Made by a program: the position numbers and the translations under genes. 6,291 bases of DNA from assembly GCA_947462515.1 (NCBI GenBank), contig CANHPJ010000112.1, forward strand, positions 1 through 6,291. The letters run 5' to 3'. Positions 1-5,957 of the stretch are shown in pieces; the stretch's first letter is position 1; every line of letters begins with the position of its first letter. Below the pieces are notes generated by a model. The model was given only the letters and a program-made list of their open reading frames with translations, made no database searches and was not told the origin of the DNA. Source of the DNA: Bacteroidota bacterium (GTDB lineage: Bacteria > Bacteroidota > Bacteroidia > JACCXN01).

Positions 1-1
1 A

Positions 2-1669
2 AATTCAGCTAAAGCCTCTAGGGAGGTAAGTGGTGGAGATGGTATGCACTGTGAAATTTCTCAGATAGATAACAATATCTTGTTTCCAACGATTTATACC
101 GGGGCATTAAAAAGATTGAAAGCTAGTACTGCAGCTGTGCCTGAGTCTTTCAATTCTGCCGCTTTAGATAGCGCAGTTAGGGTGTACGAAGCCGCTTTTG
201 TTACTCCTATTGAACTTTGGGAAAGCTTTAATGACAATAATAGTCCTGACTCTGTGATTTTTTCTGCTTCAACAATTAAACATAATTTCAAGTCATCGGG
301 TAATGGTTCAATACTGAAATTCGAAGATAGTTTGATTAGACCTCAAGTGGCCACCAAAATTCTACCACTATCTGTTCAGGTTACCAGTCTTACTCAAATT
401 ATAAAAGATAATGGAAAAGGAGAGATGATAAATTCAGGTGGTCAGAAAGCCGGAAATATAAATTACGAAACTGGATTGATCTCTGTAGAATTTTCTAAAG
501 CACCTGCAAACAATGTGGCAATCAACGTTGAGTTTGATGTTAGATATAATGCAGGCGATCAGATAATTCTAAACAGCAATACTGCTGACTATCCTTTTAA
601 ATATACTTTGCCTTCTAATTTGGAAAAAGGAGAATCCATTAAAATTCACGATAAAATACAATCTAAATTAGCTTTAGGCCTAAGTGGTTCGGTTTGGATT
701 ACAAAACGTGCCTTGGATTTTGGTAAAGAATCGAAATGGATTAAAGTTGCCGATATAAAAGGAACTGTTCAGCATATGGGATTTTCACCAGATGGTAATG
801 TTTTGTTTGTTTCTACTCAAACAGGAGGTTTATATAGAATTTCAGGATTATCTTCACTTACAGATTCTATGGCATCTAAATATACAAACAGTCCAATTCC
901 TTCTGTTTTGACTGTTACAACAATTTCTGGTCCTTTTAATAATCGATCCATTACAGACGTCACTGTAGATCCAAAAAATAATGATCATGTGATTTTAACA
1001 ACAGGTAATTATGGCAATAGCAGTTATGTTTTCAGATCCACTGATGCCACTGCTTTAACTCCAACTTTTACAGCTGTGCAAGGTAACTTACCGAAAATGC
1101 CTGTTTACTCAGCTATTATTAATAAAAAAGATCCAAAGCAGGTAATTATTGGAACTGAATATGGAGTTTTTTCAACAGGTGACATTACAGTAGCAGCTCC
1201 AGTTTGGGTTTCTGAAAATAATGGATTCCCAAATGTTCCGGTTTATATGATTCGTCAGCAAACCAAGGATAATAATTTTTATCAAAATATACATAACGAT
1301 GGATTTATTTATGTTGCAACACATGGAAGGGGTATTTGGAAATCAGAAACTCAACGTGGTGCTGTAGGAATAAAAGAAAATCCTTCAAAGGGGTCTAACA
1401 ATTCTCTGAAATCTTCGGTTACTGTATATCCTAATCCGTTGAACGAAAATGGAAATGTAAATTTAAATGTTACCAAGTCTATTGAAAGTGGTAATATCAG
1501 AATCTTTGATATTAACGGAAAGCTTGTGAAGGAGCTTAATGTTCAGAATCTTAAAGCTGGAGGACAAGTTATATCGTTTAGCACTTCTGATTTATCTTCC
1601 GGTACTTATTTCATCAAATTTATCGGATCAGATATATCTCTAAATAGTAAATTTGTGGTAGTAAAGTAG
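2..1669 (+). CDS. Secreted BNR/sortilin-like beta-propeller protein with T9SS type A sorting domain (5' truncated)
   Basis: The frame is open from the window edge (N-S-A-K-A-S...), so the gene starts upstream; the ATG at 44 is almost certainly internal. 555 residues are visible. The first stretch contains SGGDGMHCEI, which resembles a blade of BNR/VPS10-type propellers. A beta-rich segment at about 344-690 (motifs GKGEM, INYETG, SVEFSKAP) seems inserted between blades. Propeller sequence resumes at about 728-1360 with FSPDGN, DVTVDPKN, GTEYGVF and a closing THGRGIWKSE blade. From about 1412 to the stop is a C-terminal sorting domain: VYPNPL, IRIFDINGKLV, LSSGTYFIKF and a basic FVVVK end. In this family the domain directs Sec-exported proteins across the outer membrane through the type IX system, after which it is normally removed. 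The N-terminal signal peptide would lie outside the window. No catalytic residues are recognisable, so an adhesive, binding or hydrolytic role is open. The sorting domain call is very secure, the propeller call good. Confidence 0.9.
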   Translation, partial: NSAKASREVSGGDGMHCEISQIDNNILFPTIYTGALKRLKASTAAVPESFNSAALDSAVRVYEAAFVTPIELWESFNDNNSPDSVIFSASTIKHNFKSSGNGSILKFEDSLIRPQVATKILPLSVQVTSLTQIIKDNGKGEMINSGGQKAGNINYETGLISVEFSKAPANNVAINVEFDVRYNAGDQIILNSNTADYPFKYTLPSNLEKGESIKIHDKIQSKLALGLSGSVWITKRALDFGKESKWIKVADIKGTVQHMGFSPDGNVLFVSTQTGGLYRISGLSSLTDSMASKYTNSPIPSVLTVTTISGPFNNRSITDVTVDPKNNDHVILTTGNYGNSSYVFRSTDATALTPTFTAVQGNLPKMPVYSAIINKKDPKQVIIGTEYGVFSTGDITVAAPVWVSENNGFPNVPVYMIRQQTKDNNFYQNIHNDGFIYVATHGRGIWKSETQRGAVGIKENPSKGSNNSLKSSVTVYPNPLNENGNVNLNVTKSIESGNIRIFDINGKLVKELNVQNLKAGGQVISFSTSDLSSGTYFIKFIGSDISLNSKFVVVK

Positions 1670-1687
1670 TTTAACTTGCGATATTTT

Positions 1688-1722
1688 AAAAACCCTTTAA
1701 CCCTCGGTTAAAGGGTTTTTTT
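1688..1722 (+). terminator. Strong intrinsic terminator, probably bidirectional
   Basis: A perfect 15-bp stem (AAAAACCCTTTAACC pairing with GGTTAAAGGGTTTTT) closes on a 3-base loop (CTC). It ends in a run of seven T on the plus strand and is preceded by a run of five A that would act as the T tract in the opposite direction. It starts 18 bases after the stop of the secreted propeller gene and separates it from the GAPDH gene. Confidence 0.93.
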
Positions 1723-1740
1723 ATATTTAAGGAATGATTT

Positions 1741-1772
1741 TTTGTTCTTTAAATACTTATTTTACTAACTTG
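1741..1772 (+). promoter_or_regulatory. Possible Bacteroidota-type promoter for the GAPDH gene
   Basis: TTTG at 1741-1744 is followed after 21 bases by TAACTTG at 1766-1772. These resemble the phylum's -33 TTTG and -7 TAnnTTTG elements, but the second lacks one T. It lies just after the upstream terminator and about 30 bases before the GAPDH start, where a promoter is needed. The match is imperfect in a very AT-rich spacer, so the call is tentative. Confidence 0.3.
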
Positions 1773-1802
1773 TTGAATAAATAAGCTAAAAACTGTTTGA
1801 TT

Positions 1803-2816
1803 ATGAAAAAGATTAGAGTAGCTATTAATGGTTTTGGTCGTATAGGTAGAAATACACTACGCACCCTTTATAATAGGCCCGATTTGGCAGACAGAATAGA
1901 GGTTGTGGCAATTAACGATGTTACTGATAATATAACTTTGGCCCATTTGTTTAAGTATGATTCGATACATGGGGTTTTTAAAGGGCAAGTTAAATCCATT
2001 GAAAATGGCATTTTGGTTAATGATTTCGAGATAAAAACTTTTTCTTTAAAAGATCCTGCTTCATTACCTTGGAAAGAATTGTCTATTGATTTGGTAATAG
2101 AATCCACAGGACTTTTTCTCACCAGGGAAAAAGCATCGGCACACATAAAATCGGGTGCTAAAAAAGTAATCATATCAGCCCCTGCCAATGATGAGGACAT
2201 CAAATCTATAGTACTTGGGGTTAATGATGAAATATTGACTGGCGACGAAGATATTGTTTCAAATGCCTCCTGTACAACAAATTGTGCAGCTCCGATGGTA
2301 AAAGTGTTAGAAGAGAATTTTGGTATTGTATCAGCCCATATTATAACTGTTCATTCCTATACAGGAGATCAGCGCCTTCATGATGCCCCACATAAAGATT
2401 TAAGAAGAGCAAGAGCTGCTGCTGTTTCAATGATTCCAACTTCTACTGGCGCAGCAAAGGCAATTACTAAAATTTTCCCGCATTTGGATGGTAAAATGGG
2501 CGGTGCAGGGGTAAGGGTTCCAGTTCCAGATGGTTCTTTAACAGATATTACCTGTGTTATTAATAAAGTTACGACAGCTCAAGAAATTAATTCGGCTTTT
2601 AAAAATGCTGCGGATACCAATCTTAAAGGAATTTTAGAATATACTGAAGATCCTATTGTGTCTATTGATGTAGTTGGAAATCCAAACTCATGTATTTTTG
2701 ACTCTGATCTGACCTCGGTAATTGGAAATCATGTTAAAATTGTGGGTTGGTATGATAATGAAATGGGATATTCCAACAGGCTATTAGAATTAGTTTTGCG
2801 ATTGAATAAATCCTAA
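1803..2816 (+). CDS. gap: Type I glyceraldehyde-3-phosphate dehydrogenase
   Basis: Cytoplasmic glycolytic enzyme that oxidises and phosphorylates glyceraldehyde-3-phosphate to 1,3-bisphosphoglycerate with reduction of NAD(P)+. The ATG at 1803 (337 aa) is preferred: it gives the usual MKKIRVAINGFGRIGRN start, while an in-frame TTG two codons upstream adds only M-I. No Shine-Dalgarno sequence is visible, as is usual in this phylum. The Rossmann motif NGFGRIGR is at residues 9-16, with Asp39 in the canonical Asp32 position that favours NAD+. The active-site SCTTNC has catalytic Cys157, and His184 in TVHSYTGDQ sits the canonical 27 residues later. The C-terminal catalytic motifs RVPVPDGSLTD and WYDNEMGYSNR are intact, so it should be active. 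Canonical Leu187 is Ala195 here while Pro188 is kept (Pro196), a mixed cofactor-site pattern. It stands alone between an upstream terminator and a downstream IS relic, with stop codons TAA-TAA. Confidence 0.98.
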   Translation: MKKIRVAINGFGRIGRNTLRTLYNRPDLADRIEVVAINDVTDNITLAHLFKYDSIHGVFKGQVKSIENGILVNDFEIKTFSLKDPASLPWKELSIDLVIESTGLFLTREKASAHIKSGAKKVIISAPANDEDIKSIVLGVNDEILTGDEDIVSNASCTTNCAAPMVKVLEENFGIVSAHIITVHSYTGDQRLHDAPHKDLRRARAAAVSMIPTSTGAAKAITKIFPHLDGKMGGAGVRVPVPDGSLTDITCVINKVTTAQEINSAFKNAADTNLKGILEYTEDPIVSIDVVGNPNSCIFDSDLTSVIGNHVKIVGWYDNEMGYSNRLLELVLRLNKS

Positions 2817-2844
2817 TAACTTCCTATAATTAATGTTTTATAAA

Positions 2845-2868
2845 GGTAGTATCTCAAAATGTGTGTAA
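2845..2868 (+). repeat. Left terminal inverted repeat of the IS256-family relic
   Basis: The 24-base terminus begins GGTAGTATCTC and ends in GTGTGTAA. It matches the reverse complement of 3195-3218 at 18 of 24 positions without gaps. Confidence 0.65.
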
Positions 2869-2947
2869 TTACTAAAAAGTTATTTCTGAAAATTTATCGA
2901 CCTCATTGGAGTCGTGTCAAAACTTCTAAGAAATAACTTTTTAGTAA
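2869..2947. repeat. Perfect 19-bp inverted repeat with structured 41-nt loop
   Basis: TTACTAAAAAGTTATTTCT at 2869-2887 is matched exactly by its reverse complement at 2929-2947. The loop contains a smaller hairpin near 2898-2914 (CGACCTC, ATTG, GAGTCG, with one bulged C). The left arm abuts the left IS256-like terminus and the right arm ends 15 bases before the relic transposase ATG. In RNA it would form a long stem. It could shield the transposase start from read-through, or act as a 3' structure for the GAPDH transcript, but it lacks a good following T run. Confidence 0.7.
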
Positions 2948-2962
2948 CTTTACATCTATTAT

Positions 2963-3170
2963 ATGAAAACAGAGGAATTATTTGGCAAATATTCCGTCAA
3001 ATAGTATAAATCCGAGAATATTTAAACAACTTTATGCATGAAATAAAATGCATGCGTTTGAATAAATTTTAGTTGGGGAATTTGACGACCATTTGGGTTA
3101 TGATAAACATCAAAATTCCTCAAATTCGAATTCTCCAAATGAAAATACAACAAATAAAATTAAATCCTTC
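2963..3170 (+). pseudogene. IS256-family transposase, N-terminal remnant
   Basis: From the ATG at 2963 the reading is M-K-T-E-E-L-F-G-K-Y-S-V-K, then an in-frame TAG at 3002. A +1 shift near 3018-3023 moves to the frame that gives KQLYA, a TGA at 3039, NKMHAFE, a TAA at 3063, and ILVGEFDDHLGYDKHQNSS onward. The last segment matches the characteristic N-terminal region of IS256-family (mutator-type) transposases ahead of the catalytic DDE domain. Homology fades after about 3170 and the whole catalytic domain is absent. The intact ORF from the TTG at 3093 is only the tail of this remnant running on into flanking DNA, and should not be annotated as a gene. Confidence 0.8.
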
Positions 3171-3194
3171 CAAAAGACAAACGGAAATTTCTGC

Positions 3195-3218
3195 TTACAC
3201 ACTTTTCGGGATAGTGTC
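3195..3218 (-). repeat. Right terminal inverted repeat of the IS256-family relic
   Basis: TTACACACTTTTCGGGATAG and the following four bases form the inverted partner of 2845-2868. The stretch TTACACACTTTTCGGGA resembles the usual right-end pattern of IS256-like elements. The stress-protein stop codon lies 38 bases beyond it. Confidence 0.65.
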
Positions 3219-3255
3219 TATTTTTATTGTCTTTTCTTGCAACGATTACTGAACT

Positions 3256-3729
3256 TTATTCCAAAAACAATTCAAGTTCATTTACATCTTCTTCCTCAAA
3301 AAGCATTACCATTTCTTTCCTTTTAAAATCCCAGTATTCAGCTGAATTTAATTTCACTTTCAGTAAACCTAAAAAGGGATCATTCACTCCATCTTGAAAC
3401 CAAGTATTGAAATTTGGTCTCCAGAGTTTTTCCATTTTTTCTCTATCGCTTATTACTTCGGCTCTTCCGGTTATACAAACAAAAATGTCTTTGGATTCAT
3501 TGATGTAACTAATTGAGACATTATTGTTGTTTTTAATCTCATAAATTTTTTGAGAAAAAATATTTGTAATGAACCATATGACTCCTCCGTTCTCAATTTC
3601 TACGGAAGTCATCGGTCTTGTATGCGGATTACCCATTGAATTCACGCTGGTAAGCATAGCTATATTGATGTCTTTTATTTTATTGTTTAATATGCTAAGT
3701 ACAGTACTTTTTTTATCACTTGTATCCAT
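3256..3729 (-). CDS. Pyridoxamine 5'-phosphate oxidase-fold protein, general stress protein 26 type
   Basis: The 157-residue product matches the small split-barrel flavin-binding family often annotated as general stress protein 26. NPHTRPMTSVEI (34-45) and GGVIWFIT (48-55) followed by QKIYEI are the core strands around the FMN site. VCITGRAEVISDREK (84-98) follows. The family-diagnostic LWRPNFNTWF (102-111), with NDPFLGLLKV and AEYWD (130-134), is complete. Length is normal for the family. The exact substrate is not known for most members; FMN, F420 or heme binding is possible, and a true PNP oxidase role in vitamin B6 synthesis is unlikely for this subgroup. The start at 3729 fits the usual N-terminus, and no Shine-Dalgarno sequence is seen. 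It is divergent from the NDH-2 gene, with about 160 bases between starts. No terminator is visible after its stop, so transcripts would run antisense into the IS256 relic. Confidence 0.9.
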   Translation of the reverse strand: MDTSDKKSTVLSILNNKIKDINIAMLTSVNSMGNPHTRPMTSVEIENGGVIWFITNIFSQKIYEIKNNNNVSISYINESKDIFVCITGRAEVISDREKMEKLWRPNFNTWFQDGVNDPFLGLLKVKLNSAEYWDFKRKEMVMLFEEEDVNELELFLE

Positions 3730-3753
3730 AATGCTACTTTTTAAAGATTAATG

Positions 3754-3782
3754 AAAAAATAGTGCCATGTTTTATATTTCAA
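3754..3782 (-). promoter_or_regulatory. Possible promoter of the stress-protein gene
   Basis: On the minus strand TTG (3782-3780) is followed after 18 bases by TATTTTTT (3761-3754), one base from the TAnnTTTG -7 element. It lies about 25 bases before the ATG. The sequence is low in complexity, so this is a weak call. Confidence 0.22.
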
Positions 3783-3818
3783 TCATTAATAAAAAATGAT
3801 TTAGATTCATTTGTTTTT

Positions 3819-3848
3819 TTTGGAATAATAATCGTATTTTAAACTTTG
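3819..3848 (+). promoter_or_regulatory. Probable Bacteroidota-type promoter of the NDH-2 gene
   Basis: TTTG at 3819-3822 and AAACTTTG at 3841-3848 are separated by 18 bases. The second differs from TAnnTTTG at one position, or matches it with one extra base if read from T3840. Spacing is normal for the phylum's -33/-7 promoters. Transcription would begin near 3855, giving a leader of about 35 bases. Confidence 0.42.
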
Positions 3849-3888
3849 GGTGGATATGAAGAAATAGGATGTAAAATTTCGAGGGTAA

Positions 3889-5169
3889 ATGAATATGGAT
3901 TTAAACATAAAAAATACTGATCTTAAAAGGATAGTAATTATAGGTGGTGGTTTTGCCGGAATTGAGTTGGCTAAGAAGTTAAAAAACAAAAAGTTTCAGG
4001 TCATTTTAATTGACAAAAATAATTACCATACCTTCCAGCCGCTTCTTTATCAAGTGGCAACCTTTGGTTTAGAGGCCGAGTCAATAGCATATCCACTTCG
4101 AAGATTGTTTCACAATGCCTCAAATATACTTTTTAGAATGGCCGAGGTATTAAAAATTATTCCCCAATCCAATGAAGTAGAAACATCAATAGGAAACATT
4201 AAGTATGATTATTTGGTAATTGCCTCAGGCAGCACTAATAATTTTTTCAGTTTTGATTCCATCTCTTCTTCGCTCATGCCTATGAAATCTGTTGTTGATG
4301 CACTGAACTTAAGAAGTTTTATTTTGCAAAATTTTGAAAAGGCACTCCTGACAAATAAAATATCAGAGCAGGAGGAATTGATAAATATAGCTATTGTAGG
4401 AGCAGGACCTACCGGTGTTGAATTGGCGGGTGCCCTGGGTGAAATGAAAAATTCAGTTTTACCATATGATTATGCCGAACTGGATTTGACAAAAATGCAG
4501 ATTCATCTTTTTGAAGCATCTTCCAAAATATTATCTTCCATGTCTGATAAATCATCTGATAAAGCTAAAAAATATTTAAATGAGTTAGGAGTAAAAGTGT
4601 GGTTGGATACCAAGGTCGTTGAATATAAAAATAATATCTTAACTACAGATAAGGGTATCAAGATTTCCGCTTCAAACTTAATCTGGACTGCAGGGGTAAA
4701 AGGGAAAATAATTCCTGGAATTGAGGATAAATCAATTCAGGGAAATCGTTATAAAGTGGGAATGGATAGTCGAGTAGAAGGATATCAAAATATTTTTGCA
4801 ATAGGCGATGTCTCGGCCATGATTACCGATAAATTTCCTAAAGGTTTTCCAATGCTTGCAACTGTGGCGATTGAACAAGGCCTAAACTTAGCTGAAAACT
4901 TTTTAAATCTTCAGAAAGGTAAGGATTGGATTATGTTTGATTATAATGATAAAGGCTCAATGGCTACAGTGGGAAGAAACAGGGCAGTGGTTGACTTGAC
5001 TTTTATTAGTTTTCAGGGAACCTTTGCCTGGTTTTTATGGATGTTGGTGCATATTATGTCTTTAATTGGATTTAGAAATAAATTGATTGCATTTTTTGGG
5101 TGGGTATATAATTACTTTACATATGATAGAGCAATAAGACTAATTATTACTCCATTTAAGAGGGATTAA
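3889..5169 (+). CDS. ndh: Type II NADH:quinone oxidoreductase (NDH-2)
   Basis: A single-subunit, non-proton-pumping flavoprotein that passes electrons from NADH to the membrane quinone pool. The 426 residues match family length. The FAD-binding dinucleotide motif IIGGGFAGIELA has its glycines at 19-24. YHTFQPLLYQVA follows, typical of this family. The NADH-binding motif GAGPTGVELAG is at 171-181, including the conserved Glu178. FAIGDVS (Asp307) is the second FAD contact. The quinone-site segment reads PMLATVAIEQG, where many relatives have AQxAxQxG. Residues about 372-415 are hydrophobic and aromatic (WFLWMLVHIMSLIGF) and form the C-terminal membrane-anchoring helices, so the enzyme sits on the inner face of the cytoplasmic membrane. 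Two starts are possible, ATG 3889 or ATG 3895. GAGGG at 3881-3885 is spaced better for the second (9 bases) than the first (3), but this phylum rarely relies on such sites. Monocistronic. Confidence 0.96.
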   Translation: MNMDLNIKNTDLKRIVIIGGGFAGIELAKKLKNKKFQVILIDKNNYHTFQPLLYQVATFGLEAESIAYPLRRLFHNASNILFRMAEVLKIIPQSNEVETSIGNIKYDYLVIASGSTNNFFSFDSISSSLMPMKSVVDALNLRSFILQNFEKALLTNKISEQEELINIAIVGAGPTGVELAGALGEMKNSVLPYDYAELDLTKMQIHLFEASSKILSSMSDKSSDKAKKYLNELGVKVWLDTKVVEYKNNILTTDKGIKISASNLIWTAGVKGKIIPGIEDKSIQGNRYKVGMDSRVEGYQNIFAIGDVSAMITDKFPKGFPMLATVAIEQGLNLAENFLNLQKGKDWIMFDYNDKGSMATVGRNRAVVDLTFISFQGTFAWFLWMLVHIMSLIGFRNKLIAFFGWVYNYFTYDRAIRLIITPFKRD

Positions 5170-5190
5170 AATATACATTAGTCTATAATT

Positions 5191-5218
5191 ATTGGGTATT
5201 TCTTATGATTCTCCCAAT
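5191..5218 (+). terminator. Weak candidate terminator of the NDH-2 gene
   Basis: ATTGGG and CCCAAT form a 6-bp stem around a 16-base loop, 22 bases after the NDH-2 stop, followed by a T-rich but interrupted tract (CGTATTTCTTCTTTATTT). The loop is long and the stem short, so termination strength is doubtful. Confidence 0.3.
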
Positions 5219-5358
5219 CGTATTTCTTCTTTATTTATCTCTTTAATATTTCAAAACTGCTAAGAAACATATTTGTGAAATCATTTAAAGTTTTTTCAAG
5301 TTAATTTGAATTATCATTGTTCTGTTCAATCAAAAAAAATCAACTTTTAGGTTTAAGT

Positions 5359-5751
5359 ATGAAAACAGAATAAAATTAGGCTTTCCTGACTTTAAGGTTG
5401 AAAAGTGCAACATCAAACAACAATTTTTCAATCTGGTTAATCTTATGGTTGATTGAGGATTAGTTTCAGATATACTCAATAAGTATTATCAGAGAGGTAA
5501 AAAGTGCAGTTGGACGACCTTCATACGATGGCTTGATTTTGTTCAAAATGTCTTTACTTCAGTCCTGCTATGGGTTAAGTGATTATGAGGTTGAAGATTG
5601 AGTTAATGATAGTATTTCATTTAGCAGATTTGTATGGATATGTTTGGATGATGCTGATACAAACCATAGTTTTTTAAGGCAATTCAGGACAGAGAAGACT
5701 CAAAATGGGGCTTATGAAGAATTTTTCAAAGCATTAAATTTTGAGACGACT
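5359..5751 (+). pseudogene. IS5-family transposase, N-terminal remnant with stops and frameshifts
   Basis: From ATG 5359 the frame gives M-K-T-E then a stop. A gap of about four bases there shifts to the frame reading KLGFPDFKVEKCNIKQQFF, then a TGA at the codon after LMVD (probably a former Trp), then VSDILNKYYQRGKK. One extra A in the run at 5499-5503 shifts again to SAVGRPSYDGLILFKMSLLQ, CYGLSDYEVED, a TGA at 5599-5601 (probably a former Arg CGA), and VNDSISFSRFVWICLDDADTN, then HSFLRQFRTEKTQNGAYEEF. This is the N-terminal DUF772-type domain of IS5-family transposases (GRPxYDxLxLFK, LSDxEVED, SFxRFxG, HSxLxxFR). The DDE catalytic part is missing. GAGACGACTC at 5742-5751 resembles an IS5-type right end, which would imply internal deletion, but no left end was found. 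The gene is dead. Confidence 0.88.
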
Positions 5752-5892
5752 CATTACTAATAAAGTGGTTTTTAAATCGAACGCATGTTATAAACTGAAT
5801 CGATACTGTAATTACTATTTTCCAGTTTAAATTTTGGTTAACAATTAAATAAATTAGAAAGTAAATTCTGATGCTTTTGTTAAAAATCTTTA

Positions 5893-5900
5893 TAACTTTG
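5893..5900 (+). promoter_or_regulatory. -7 promoter element for the TPR gene
   Basis: TAACTTTG is an exact match to the Bacteroidota -7 consensus TAnnTTTG, 57 bases before the ATG at 5958. The nearest upstream TTTG (5876-5879) is only 13 bases away, shorter than the usual 18-21, so the -33 part is weak. A leader of about 50 bases would result. Confidence 0.45.
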
Positions 5901-5957
5901 TTAGTTAACAAGTTGTTGAAAACTTTTATCGGTCAGCTTGTTTTTTGATTTAAATAA

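Larger units (their letters stand above)
2845..3218 (+). mobile_element. Decayed, internally deleted IS256-family element (MITE-like, about 374 bp)
   Basis: The element is bounded by inverted termini at 2845-2868 and 3195-3218, which agree at 18 of 24 positions. The inner 8 bases (GTGTGTAA / TTACACAC) are identical, and the outer pattern resembles IS256-family ends. Inside, a leader with a perfect inverted repeat precedes a transposase N-terminus containing the recognisable block DDHLGYDKHQNSSNSNS. Sequence then passes within about 30 bases to the right terminus, so most of the roughly 400-codon transposase is deleted. No convincing 8-9 bp target duplication is visible at the flanks, consistent with an old insertion. 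It lies between the convergent ends of the GAPDH gene and the stress-protein gene. The family call rests on remembered transposase and terminus patterns, not on a search. Confidence 0.75.
5170..5957. other. Long non-coding stretch holding an IS5 relic
   Basis: Apart from a weak hairpin at 5191-5218, the IS5-family remnant at 5359-5751 and the promoter element at 5893-5900, nothing functional is recognisable. Positions 5219-5358 are AT-rich with no convincing left IS terminus. Positions 5752-5892 hold only a 7-bp inverted repeat (TAAACTG at 5791-5797 and CAGTTTA at 5823-5829) of doubtful meaning. The short minus-strand ORF at 5911-5726 has no recognisable protein features and overlaps the relic's end, so it is not called as a gene. 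Confidence 0.6.

Noticed and set aside
44..46. ATG at 44 as the true start of the first gene
   Set aside because: The frame is open to the window edge with propeller-like residues before it, and there is no signal peptide after it although the protein carries a secretion domain.
1868..2203. Minus-strand ORF of 111 codons inside gap
   Set aside because: Lies entirely antisense to conserved GAPDH coding sequence; composition is that of a mirrored coding frame.
3093..3326. Plus-strand ORF of 77 codons beginning GYDKHQNSSN at TTG 3093
   Set aside because: It is the tail of the broken IS256 transposase running through the right terminus into the antisense of the stress-protein gene; it has no start signal and no independent function.
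3807..3989. Minus-strand ORF of 60 codons opposite the NDH-2 start
   Set aside because: It covers the NDH-2 N-terminus and its promoter region; a shadow of the real gene.
2845..5751. Composite transposon carrying the stress protein and NDH-2
   Set aside because: The flanking relics belong to different IS families with unrelated ends, so they cannot have moved the interval as a pair.
5791..5829. Inverted repeat TAAACTG / CAGTTTA as a terminator or operator
   Set aside because: Only 7 AT-rich pairs with a 25-base loop and no T tract; expected by chance in this composition.
5726..5911. Minus-strand ORF of 61 codons
   Set aside because: No recognisable motifs, no start signals, and it overlaps the end of the IS5 relic in AT-rich DNA; a chance ORF.
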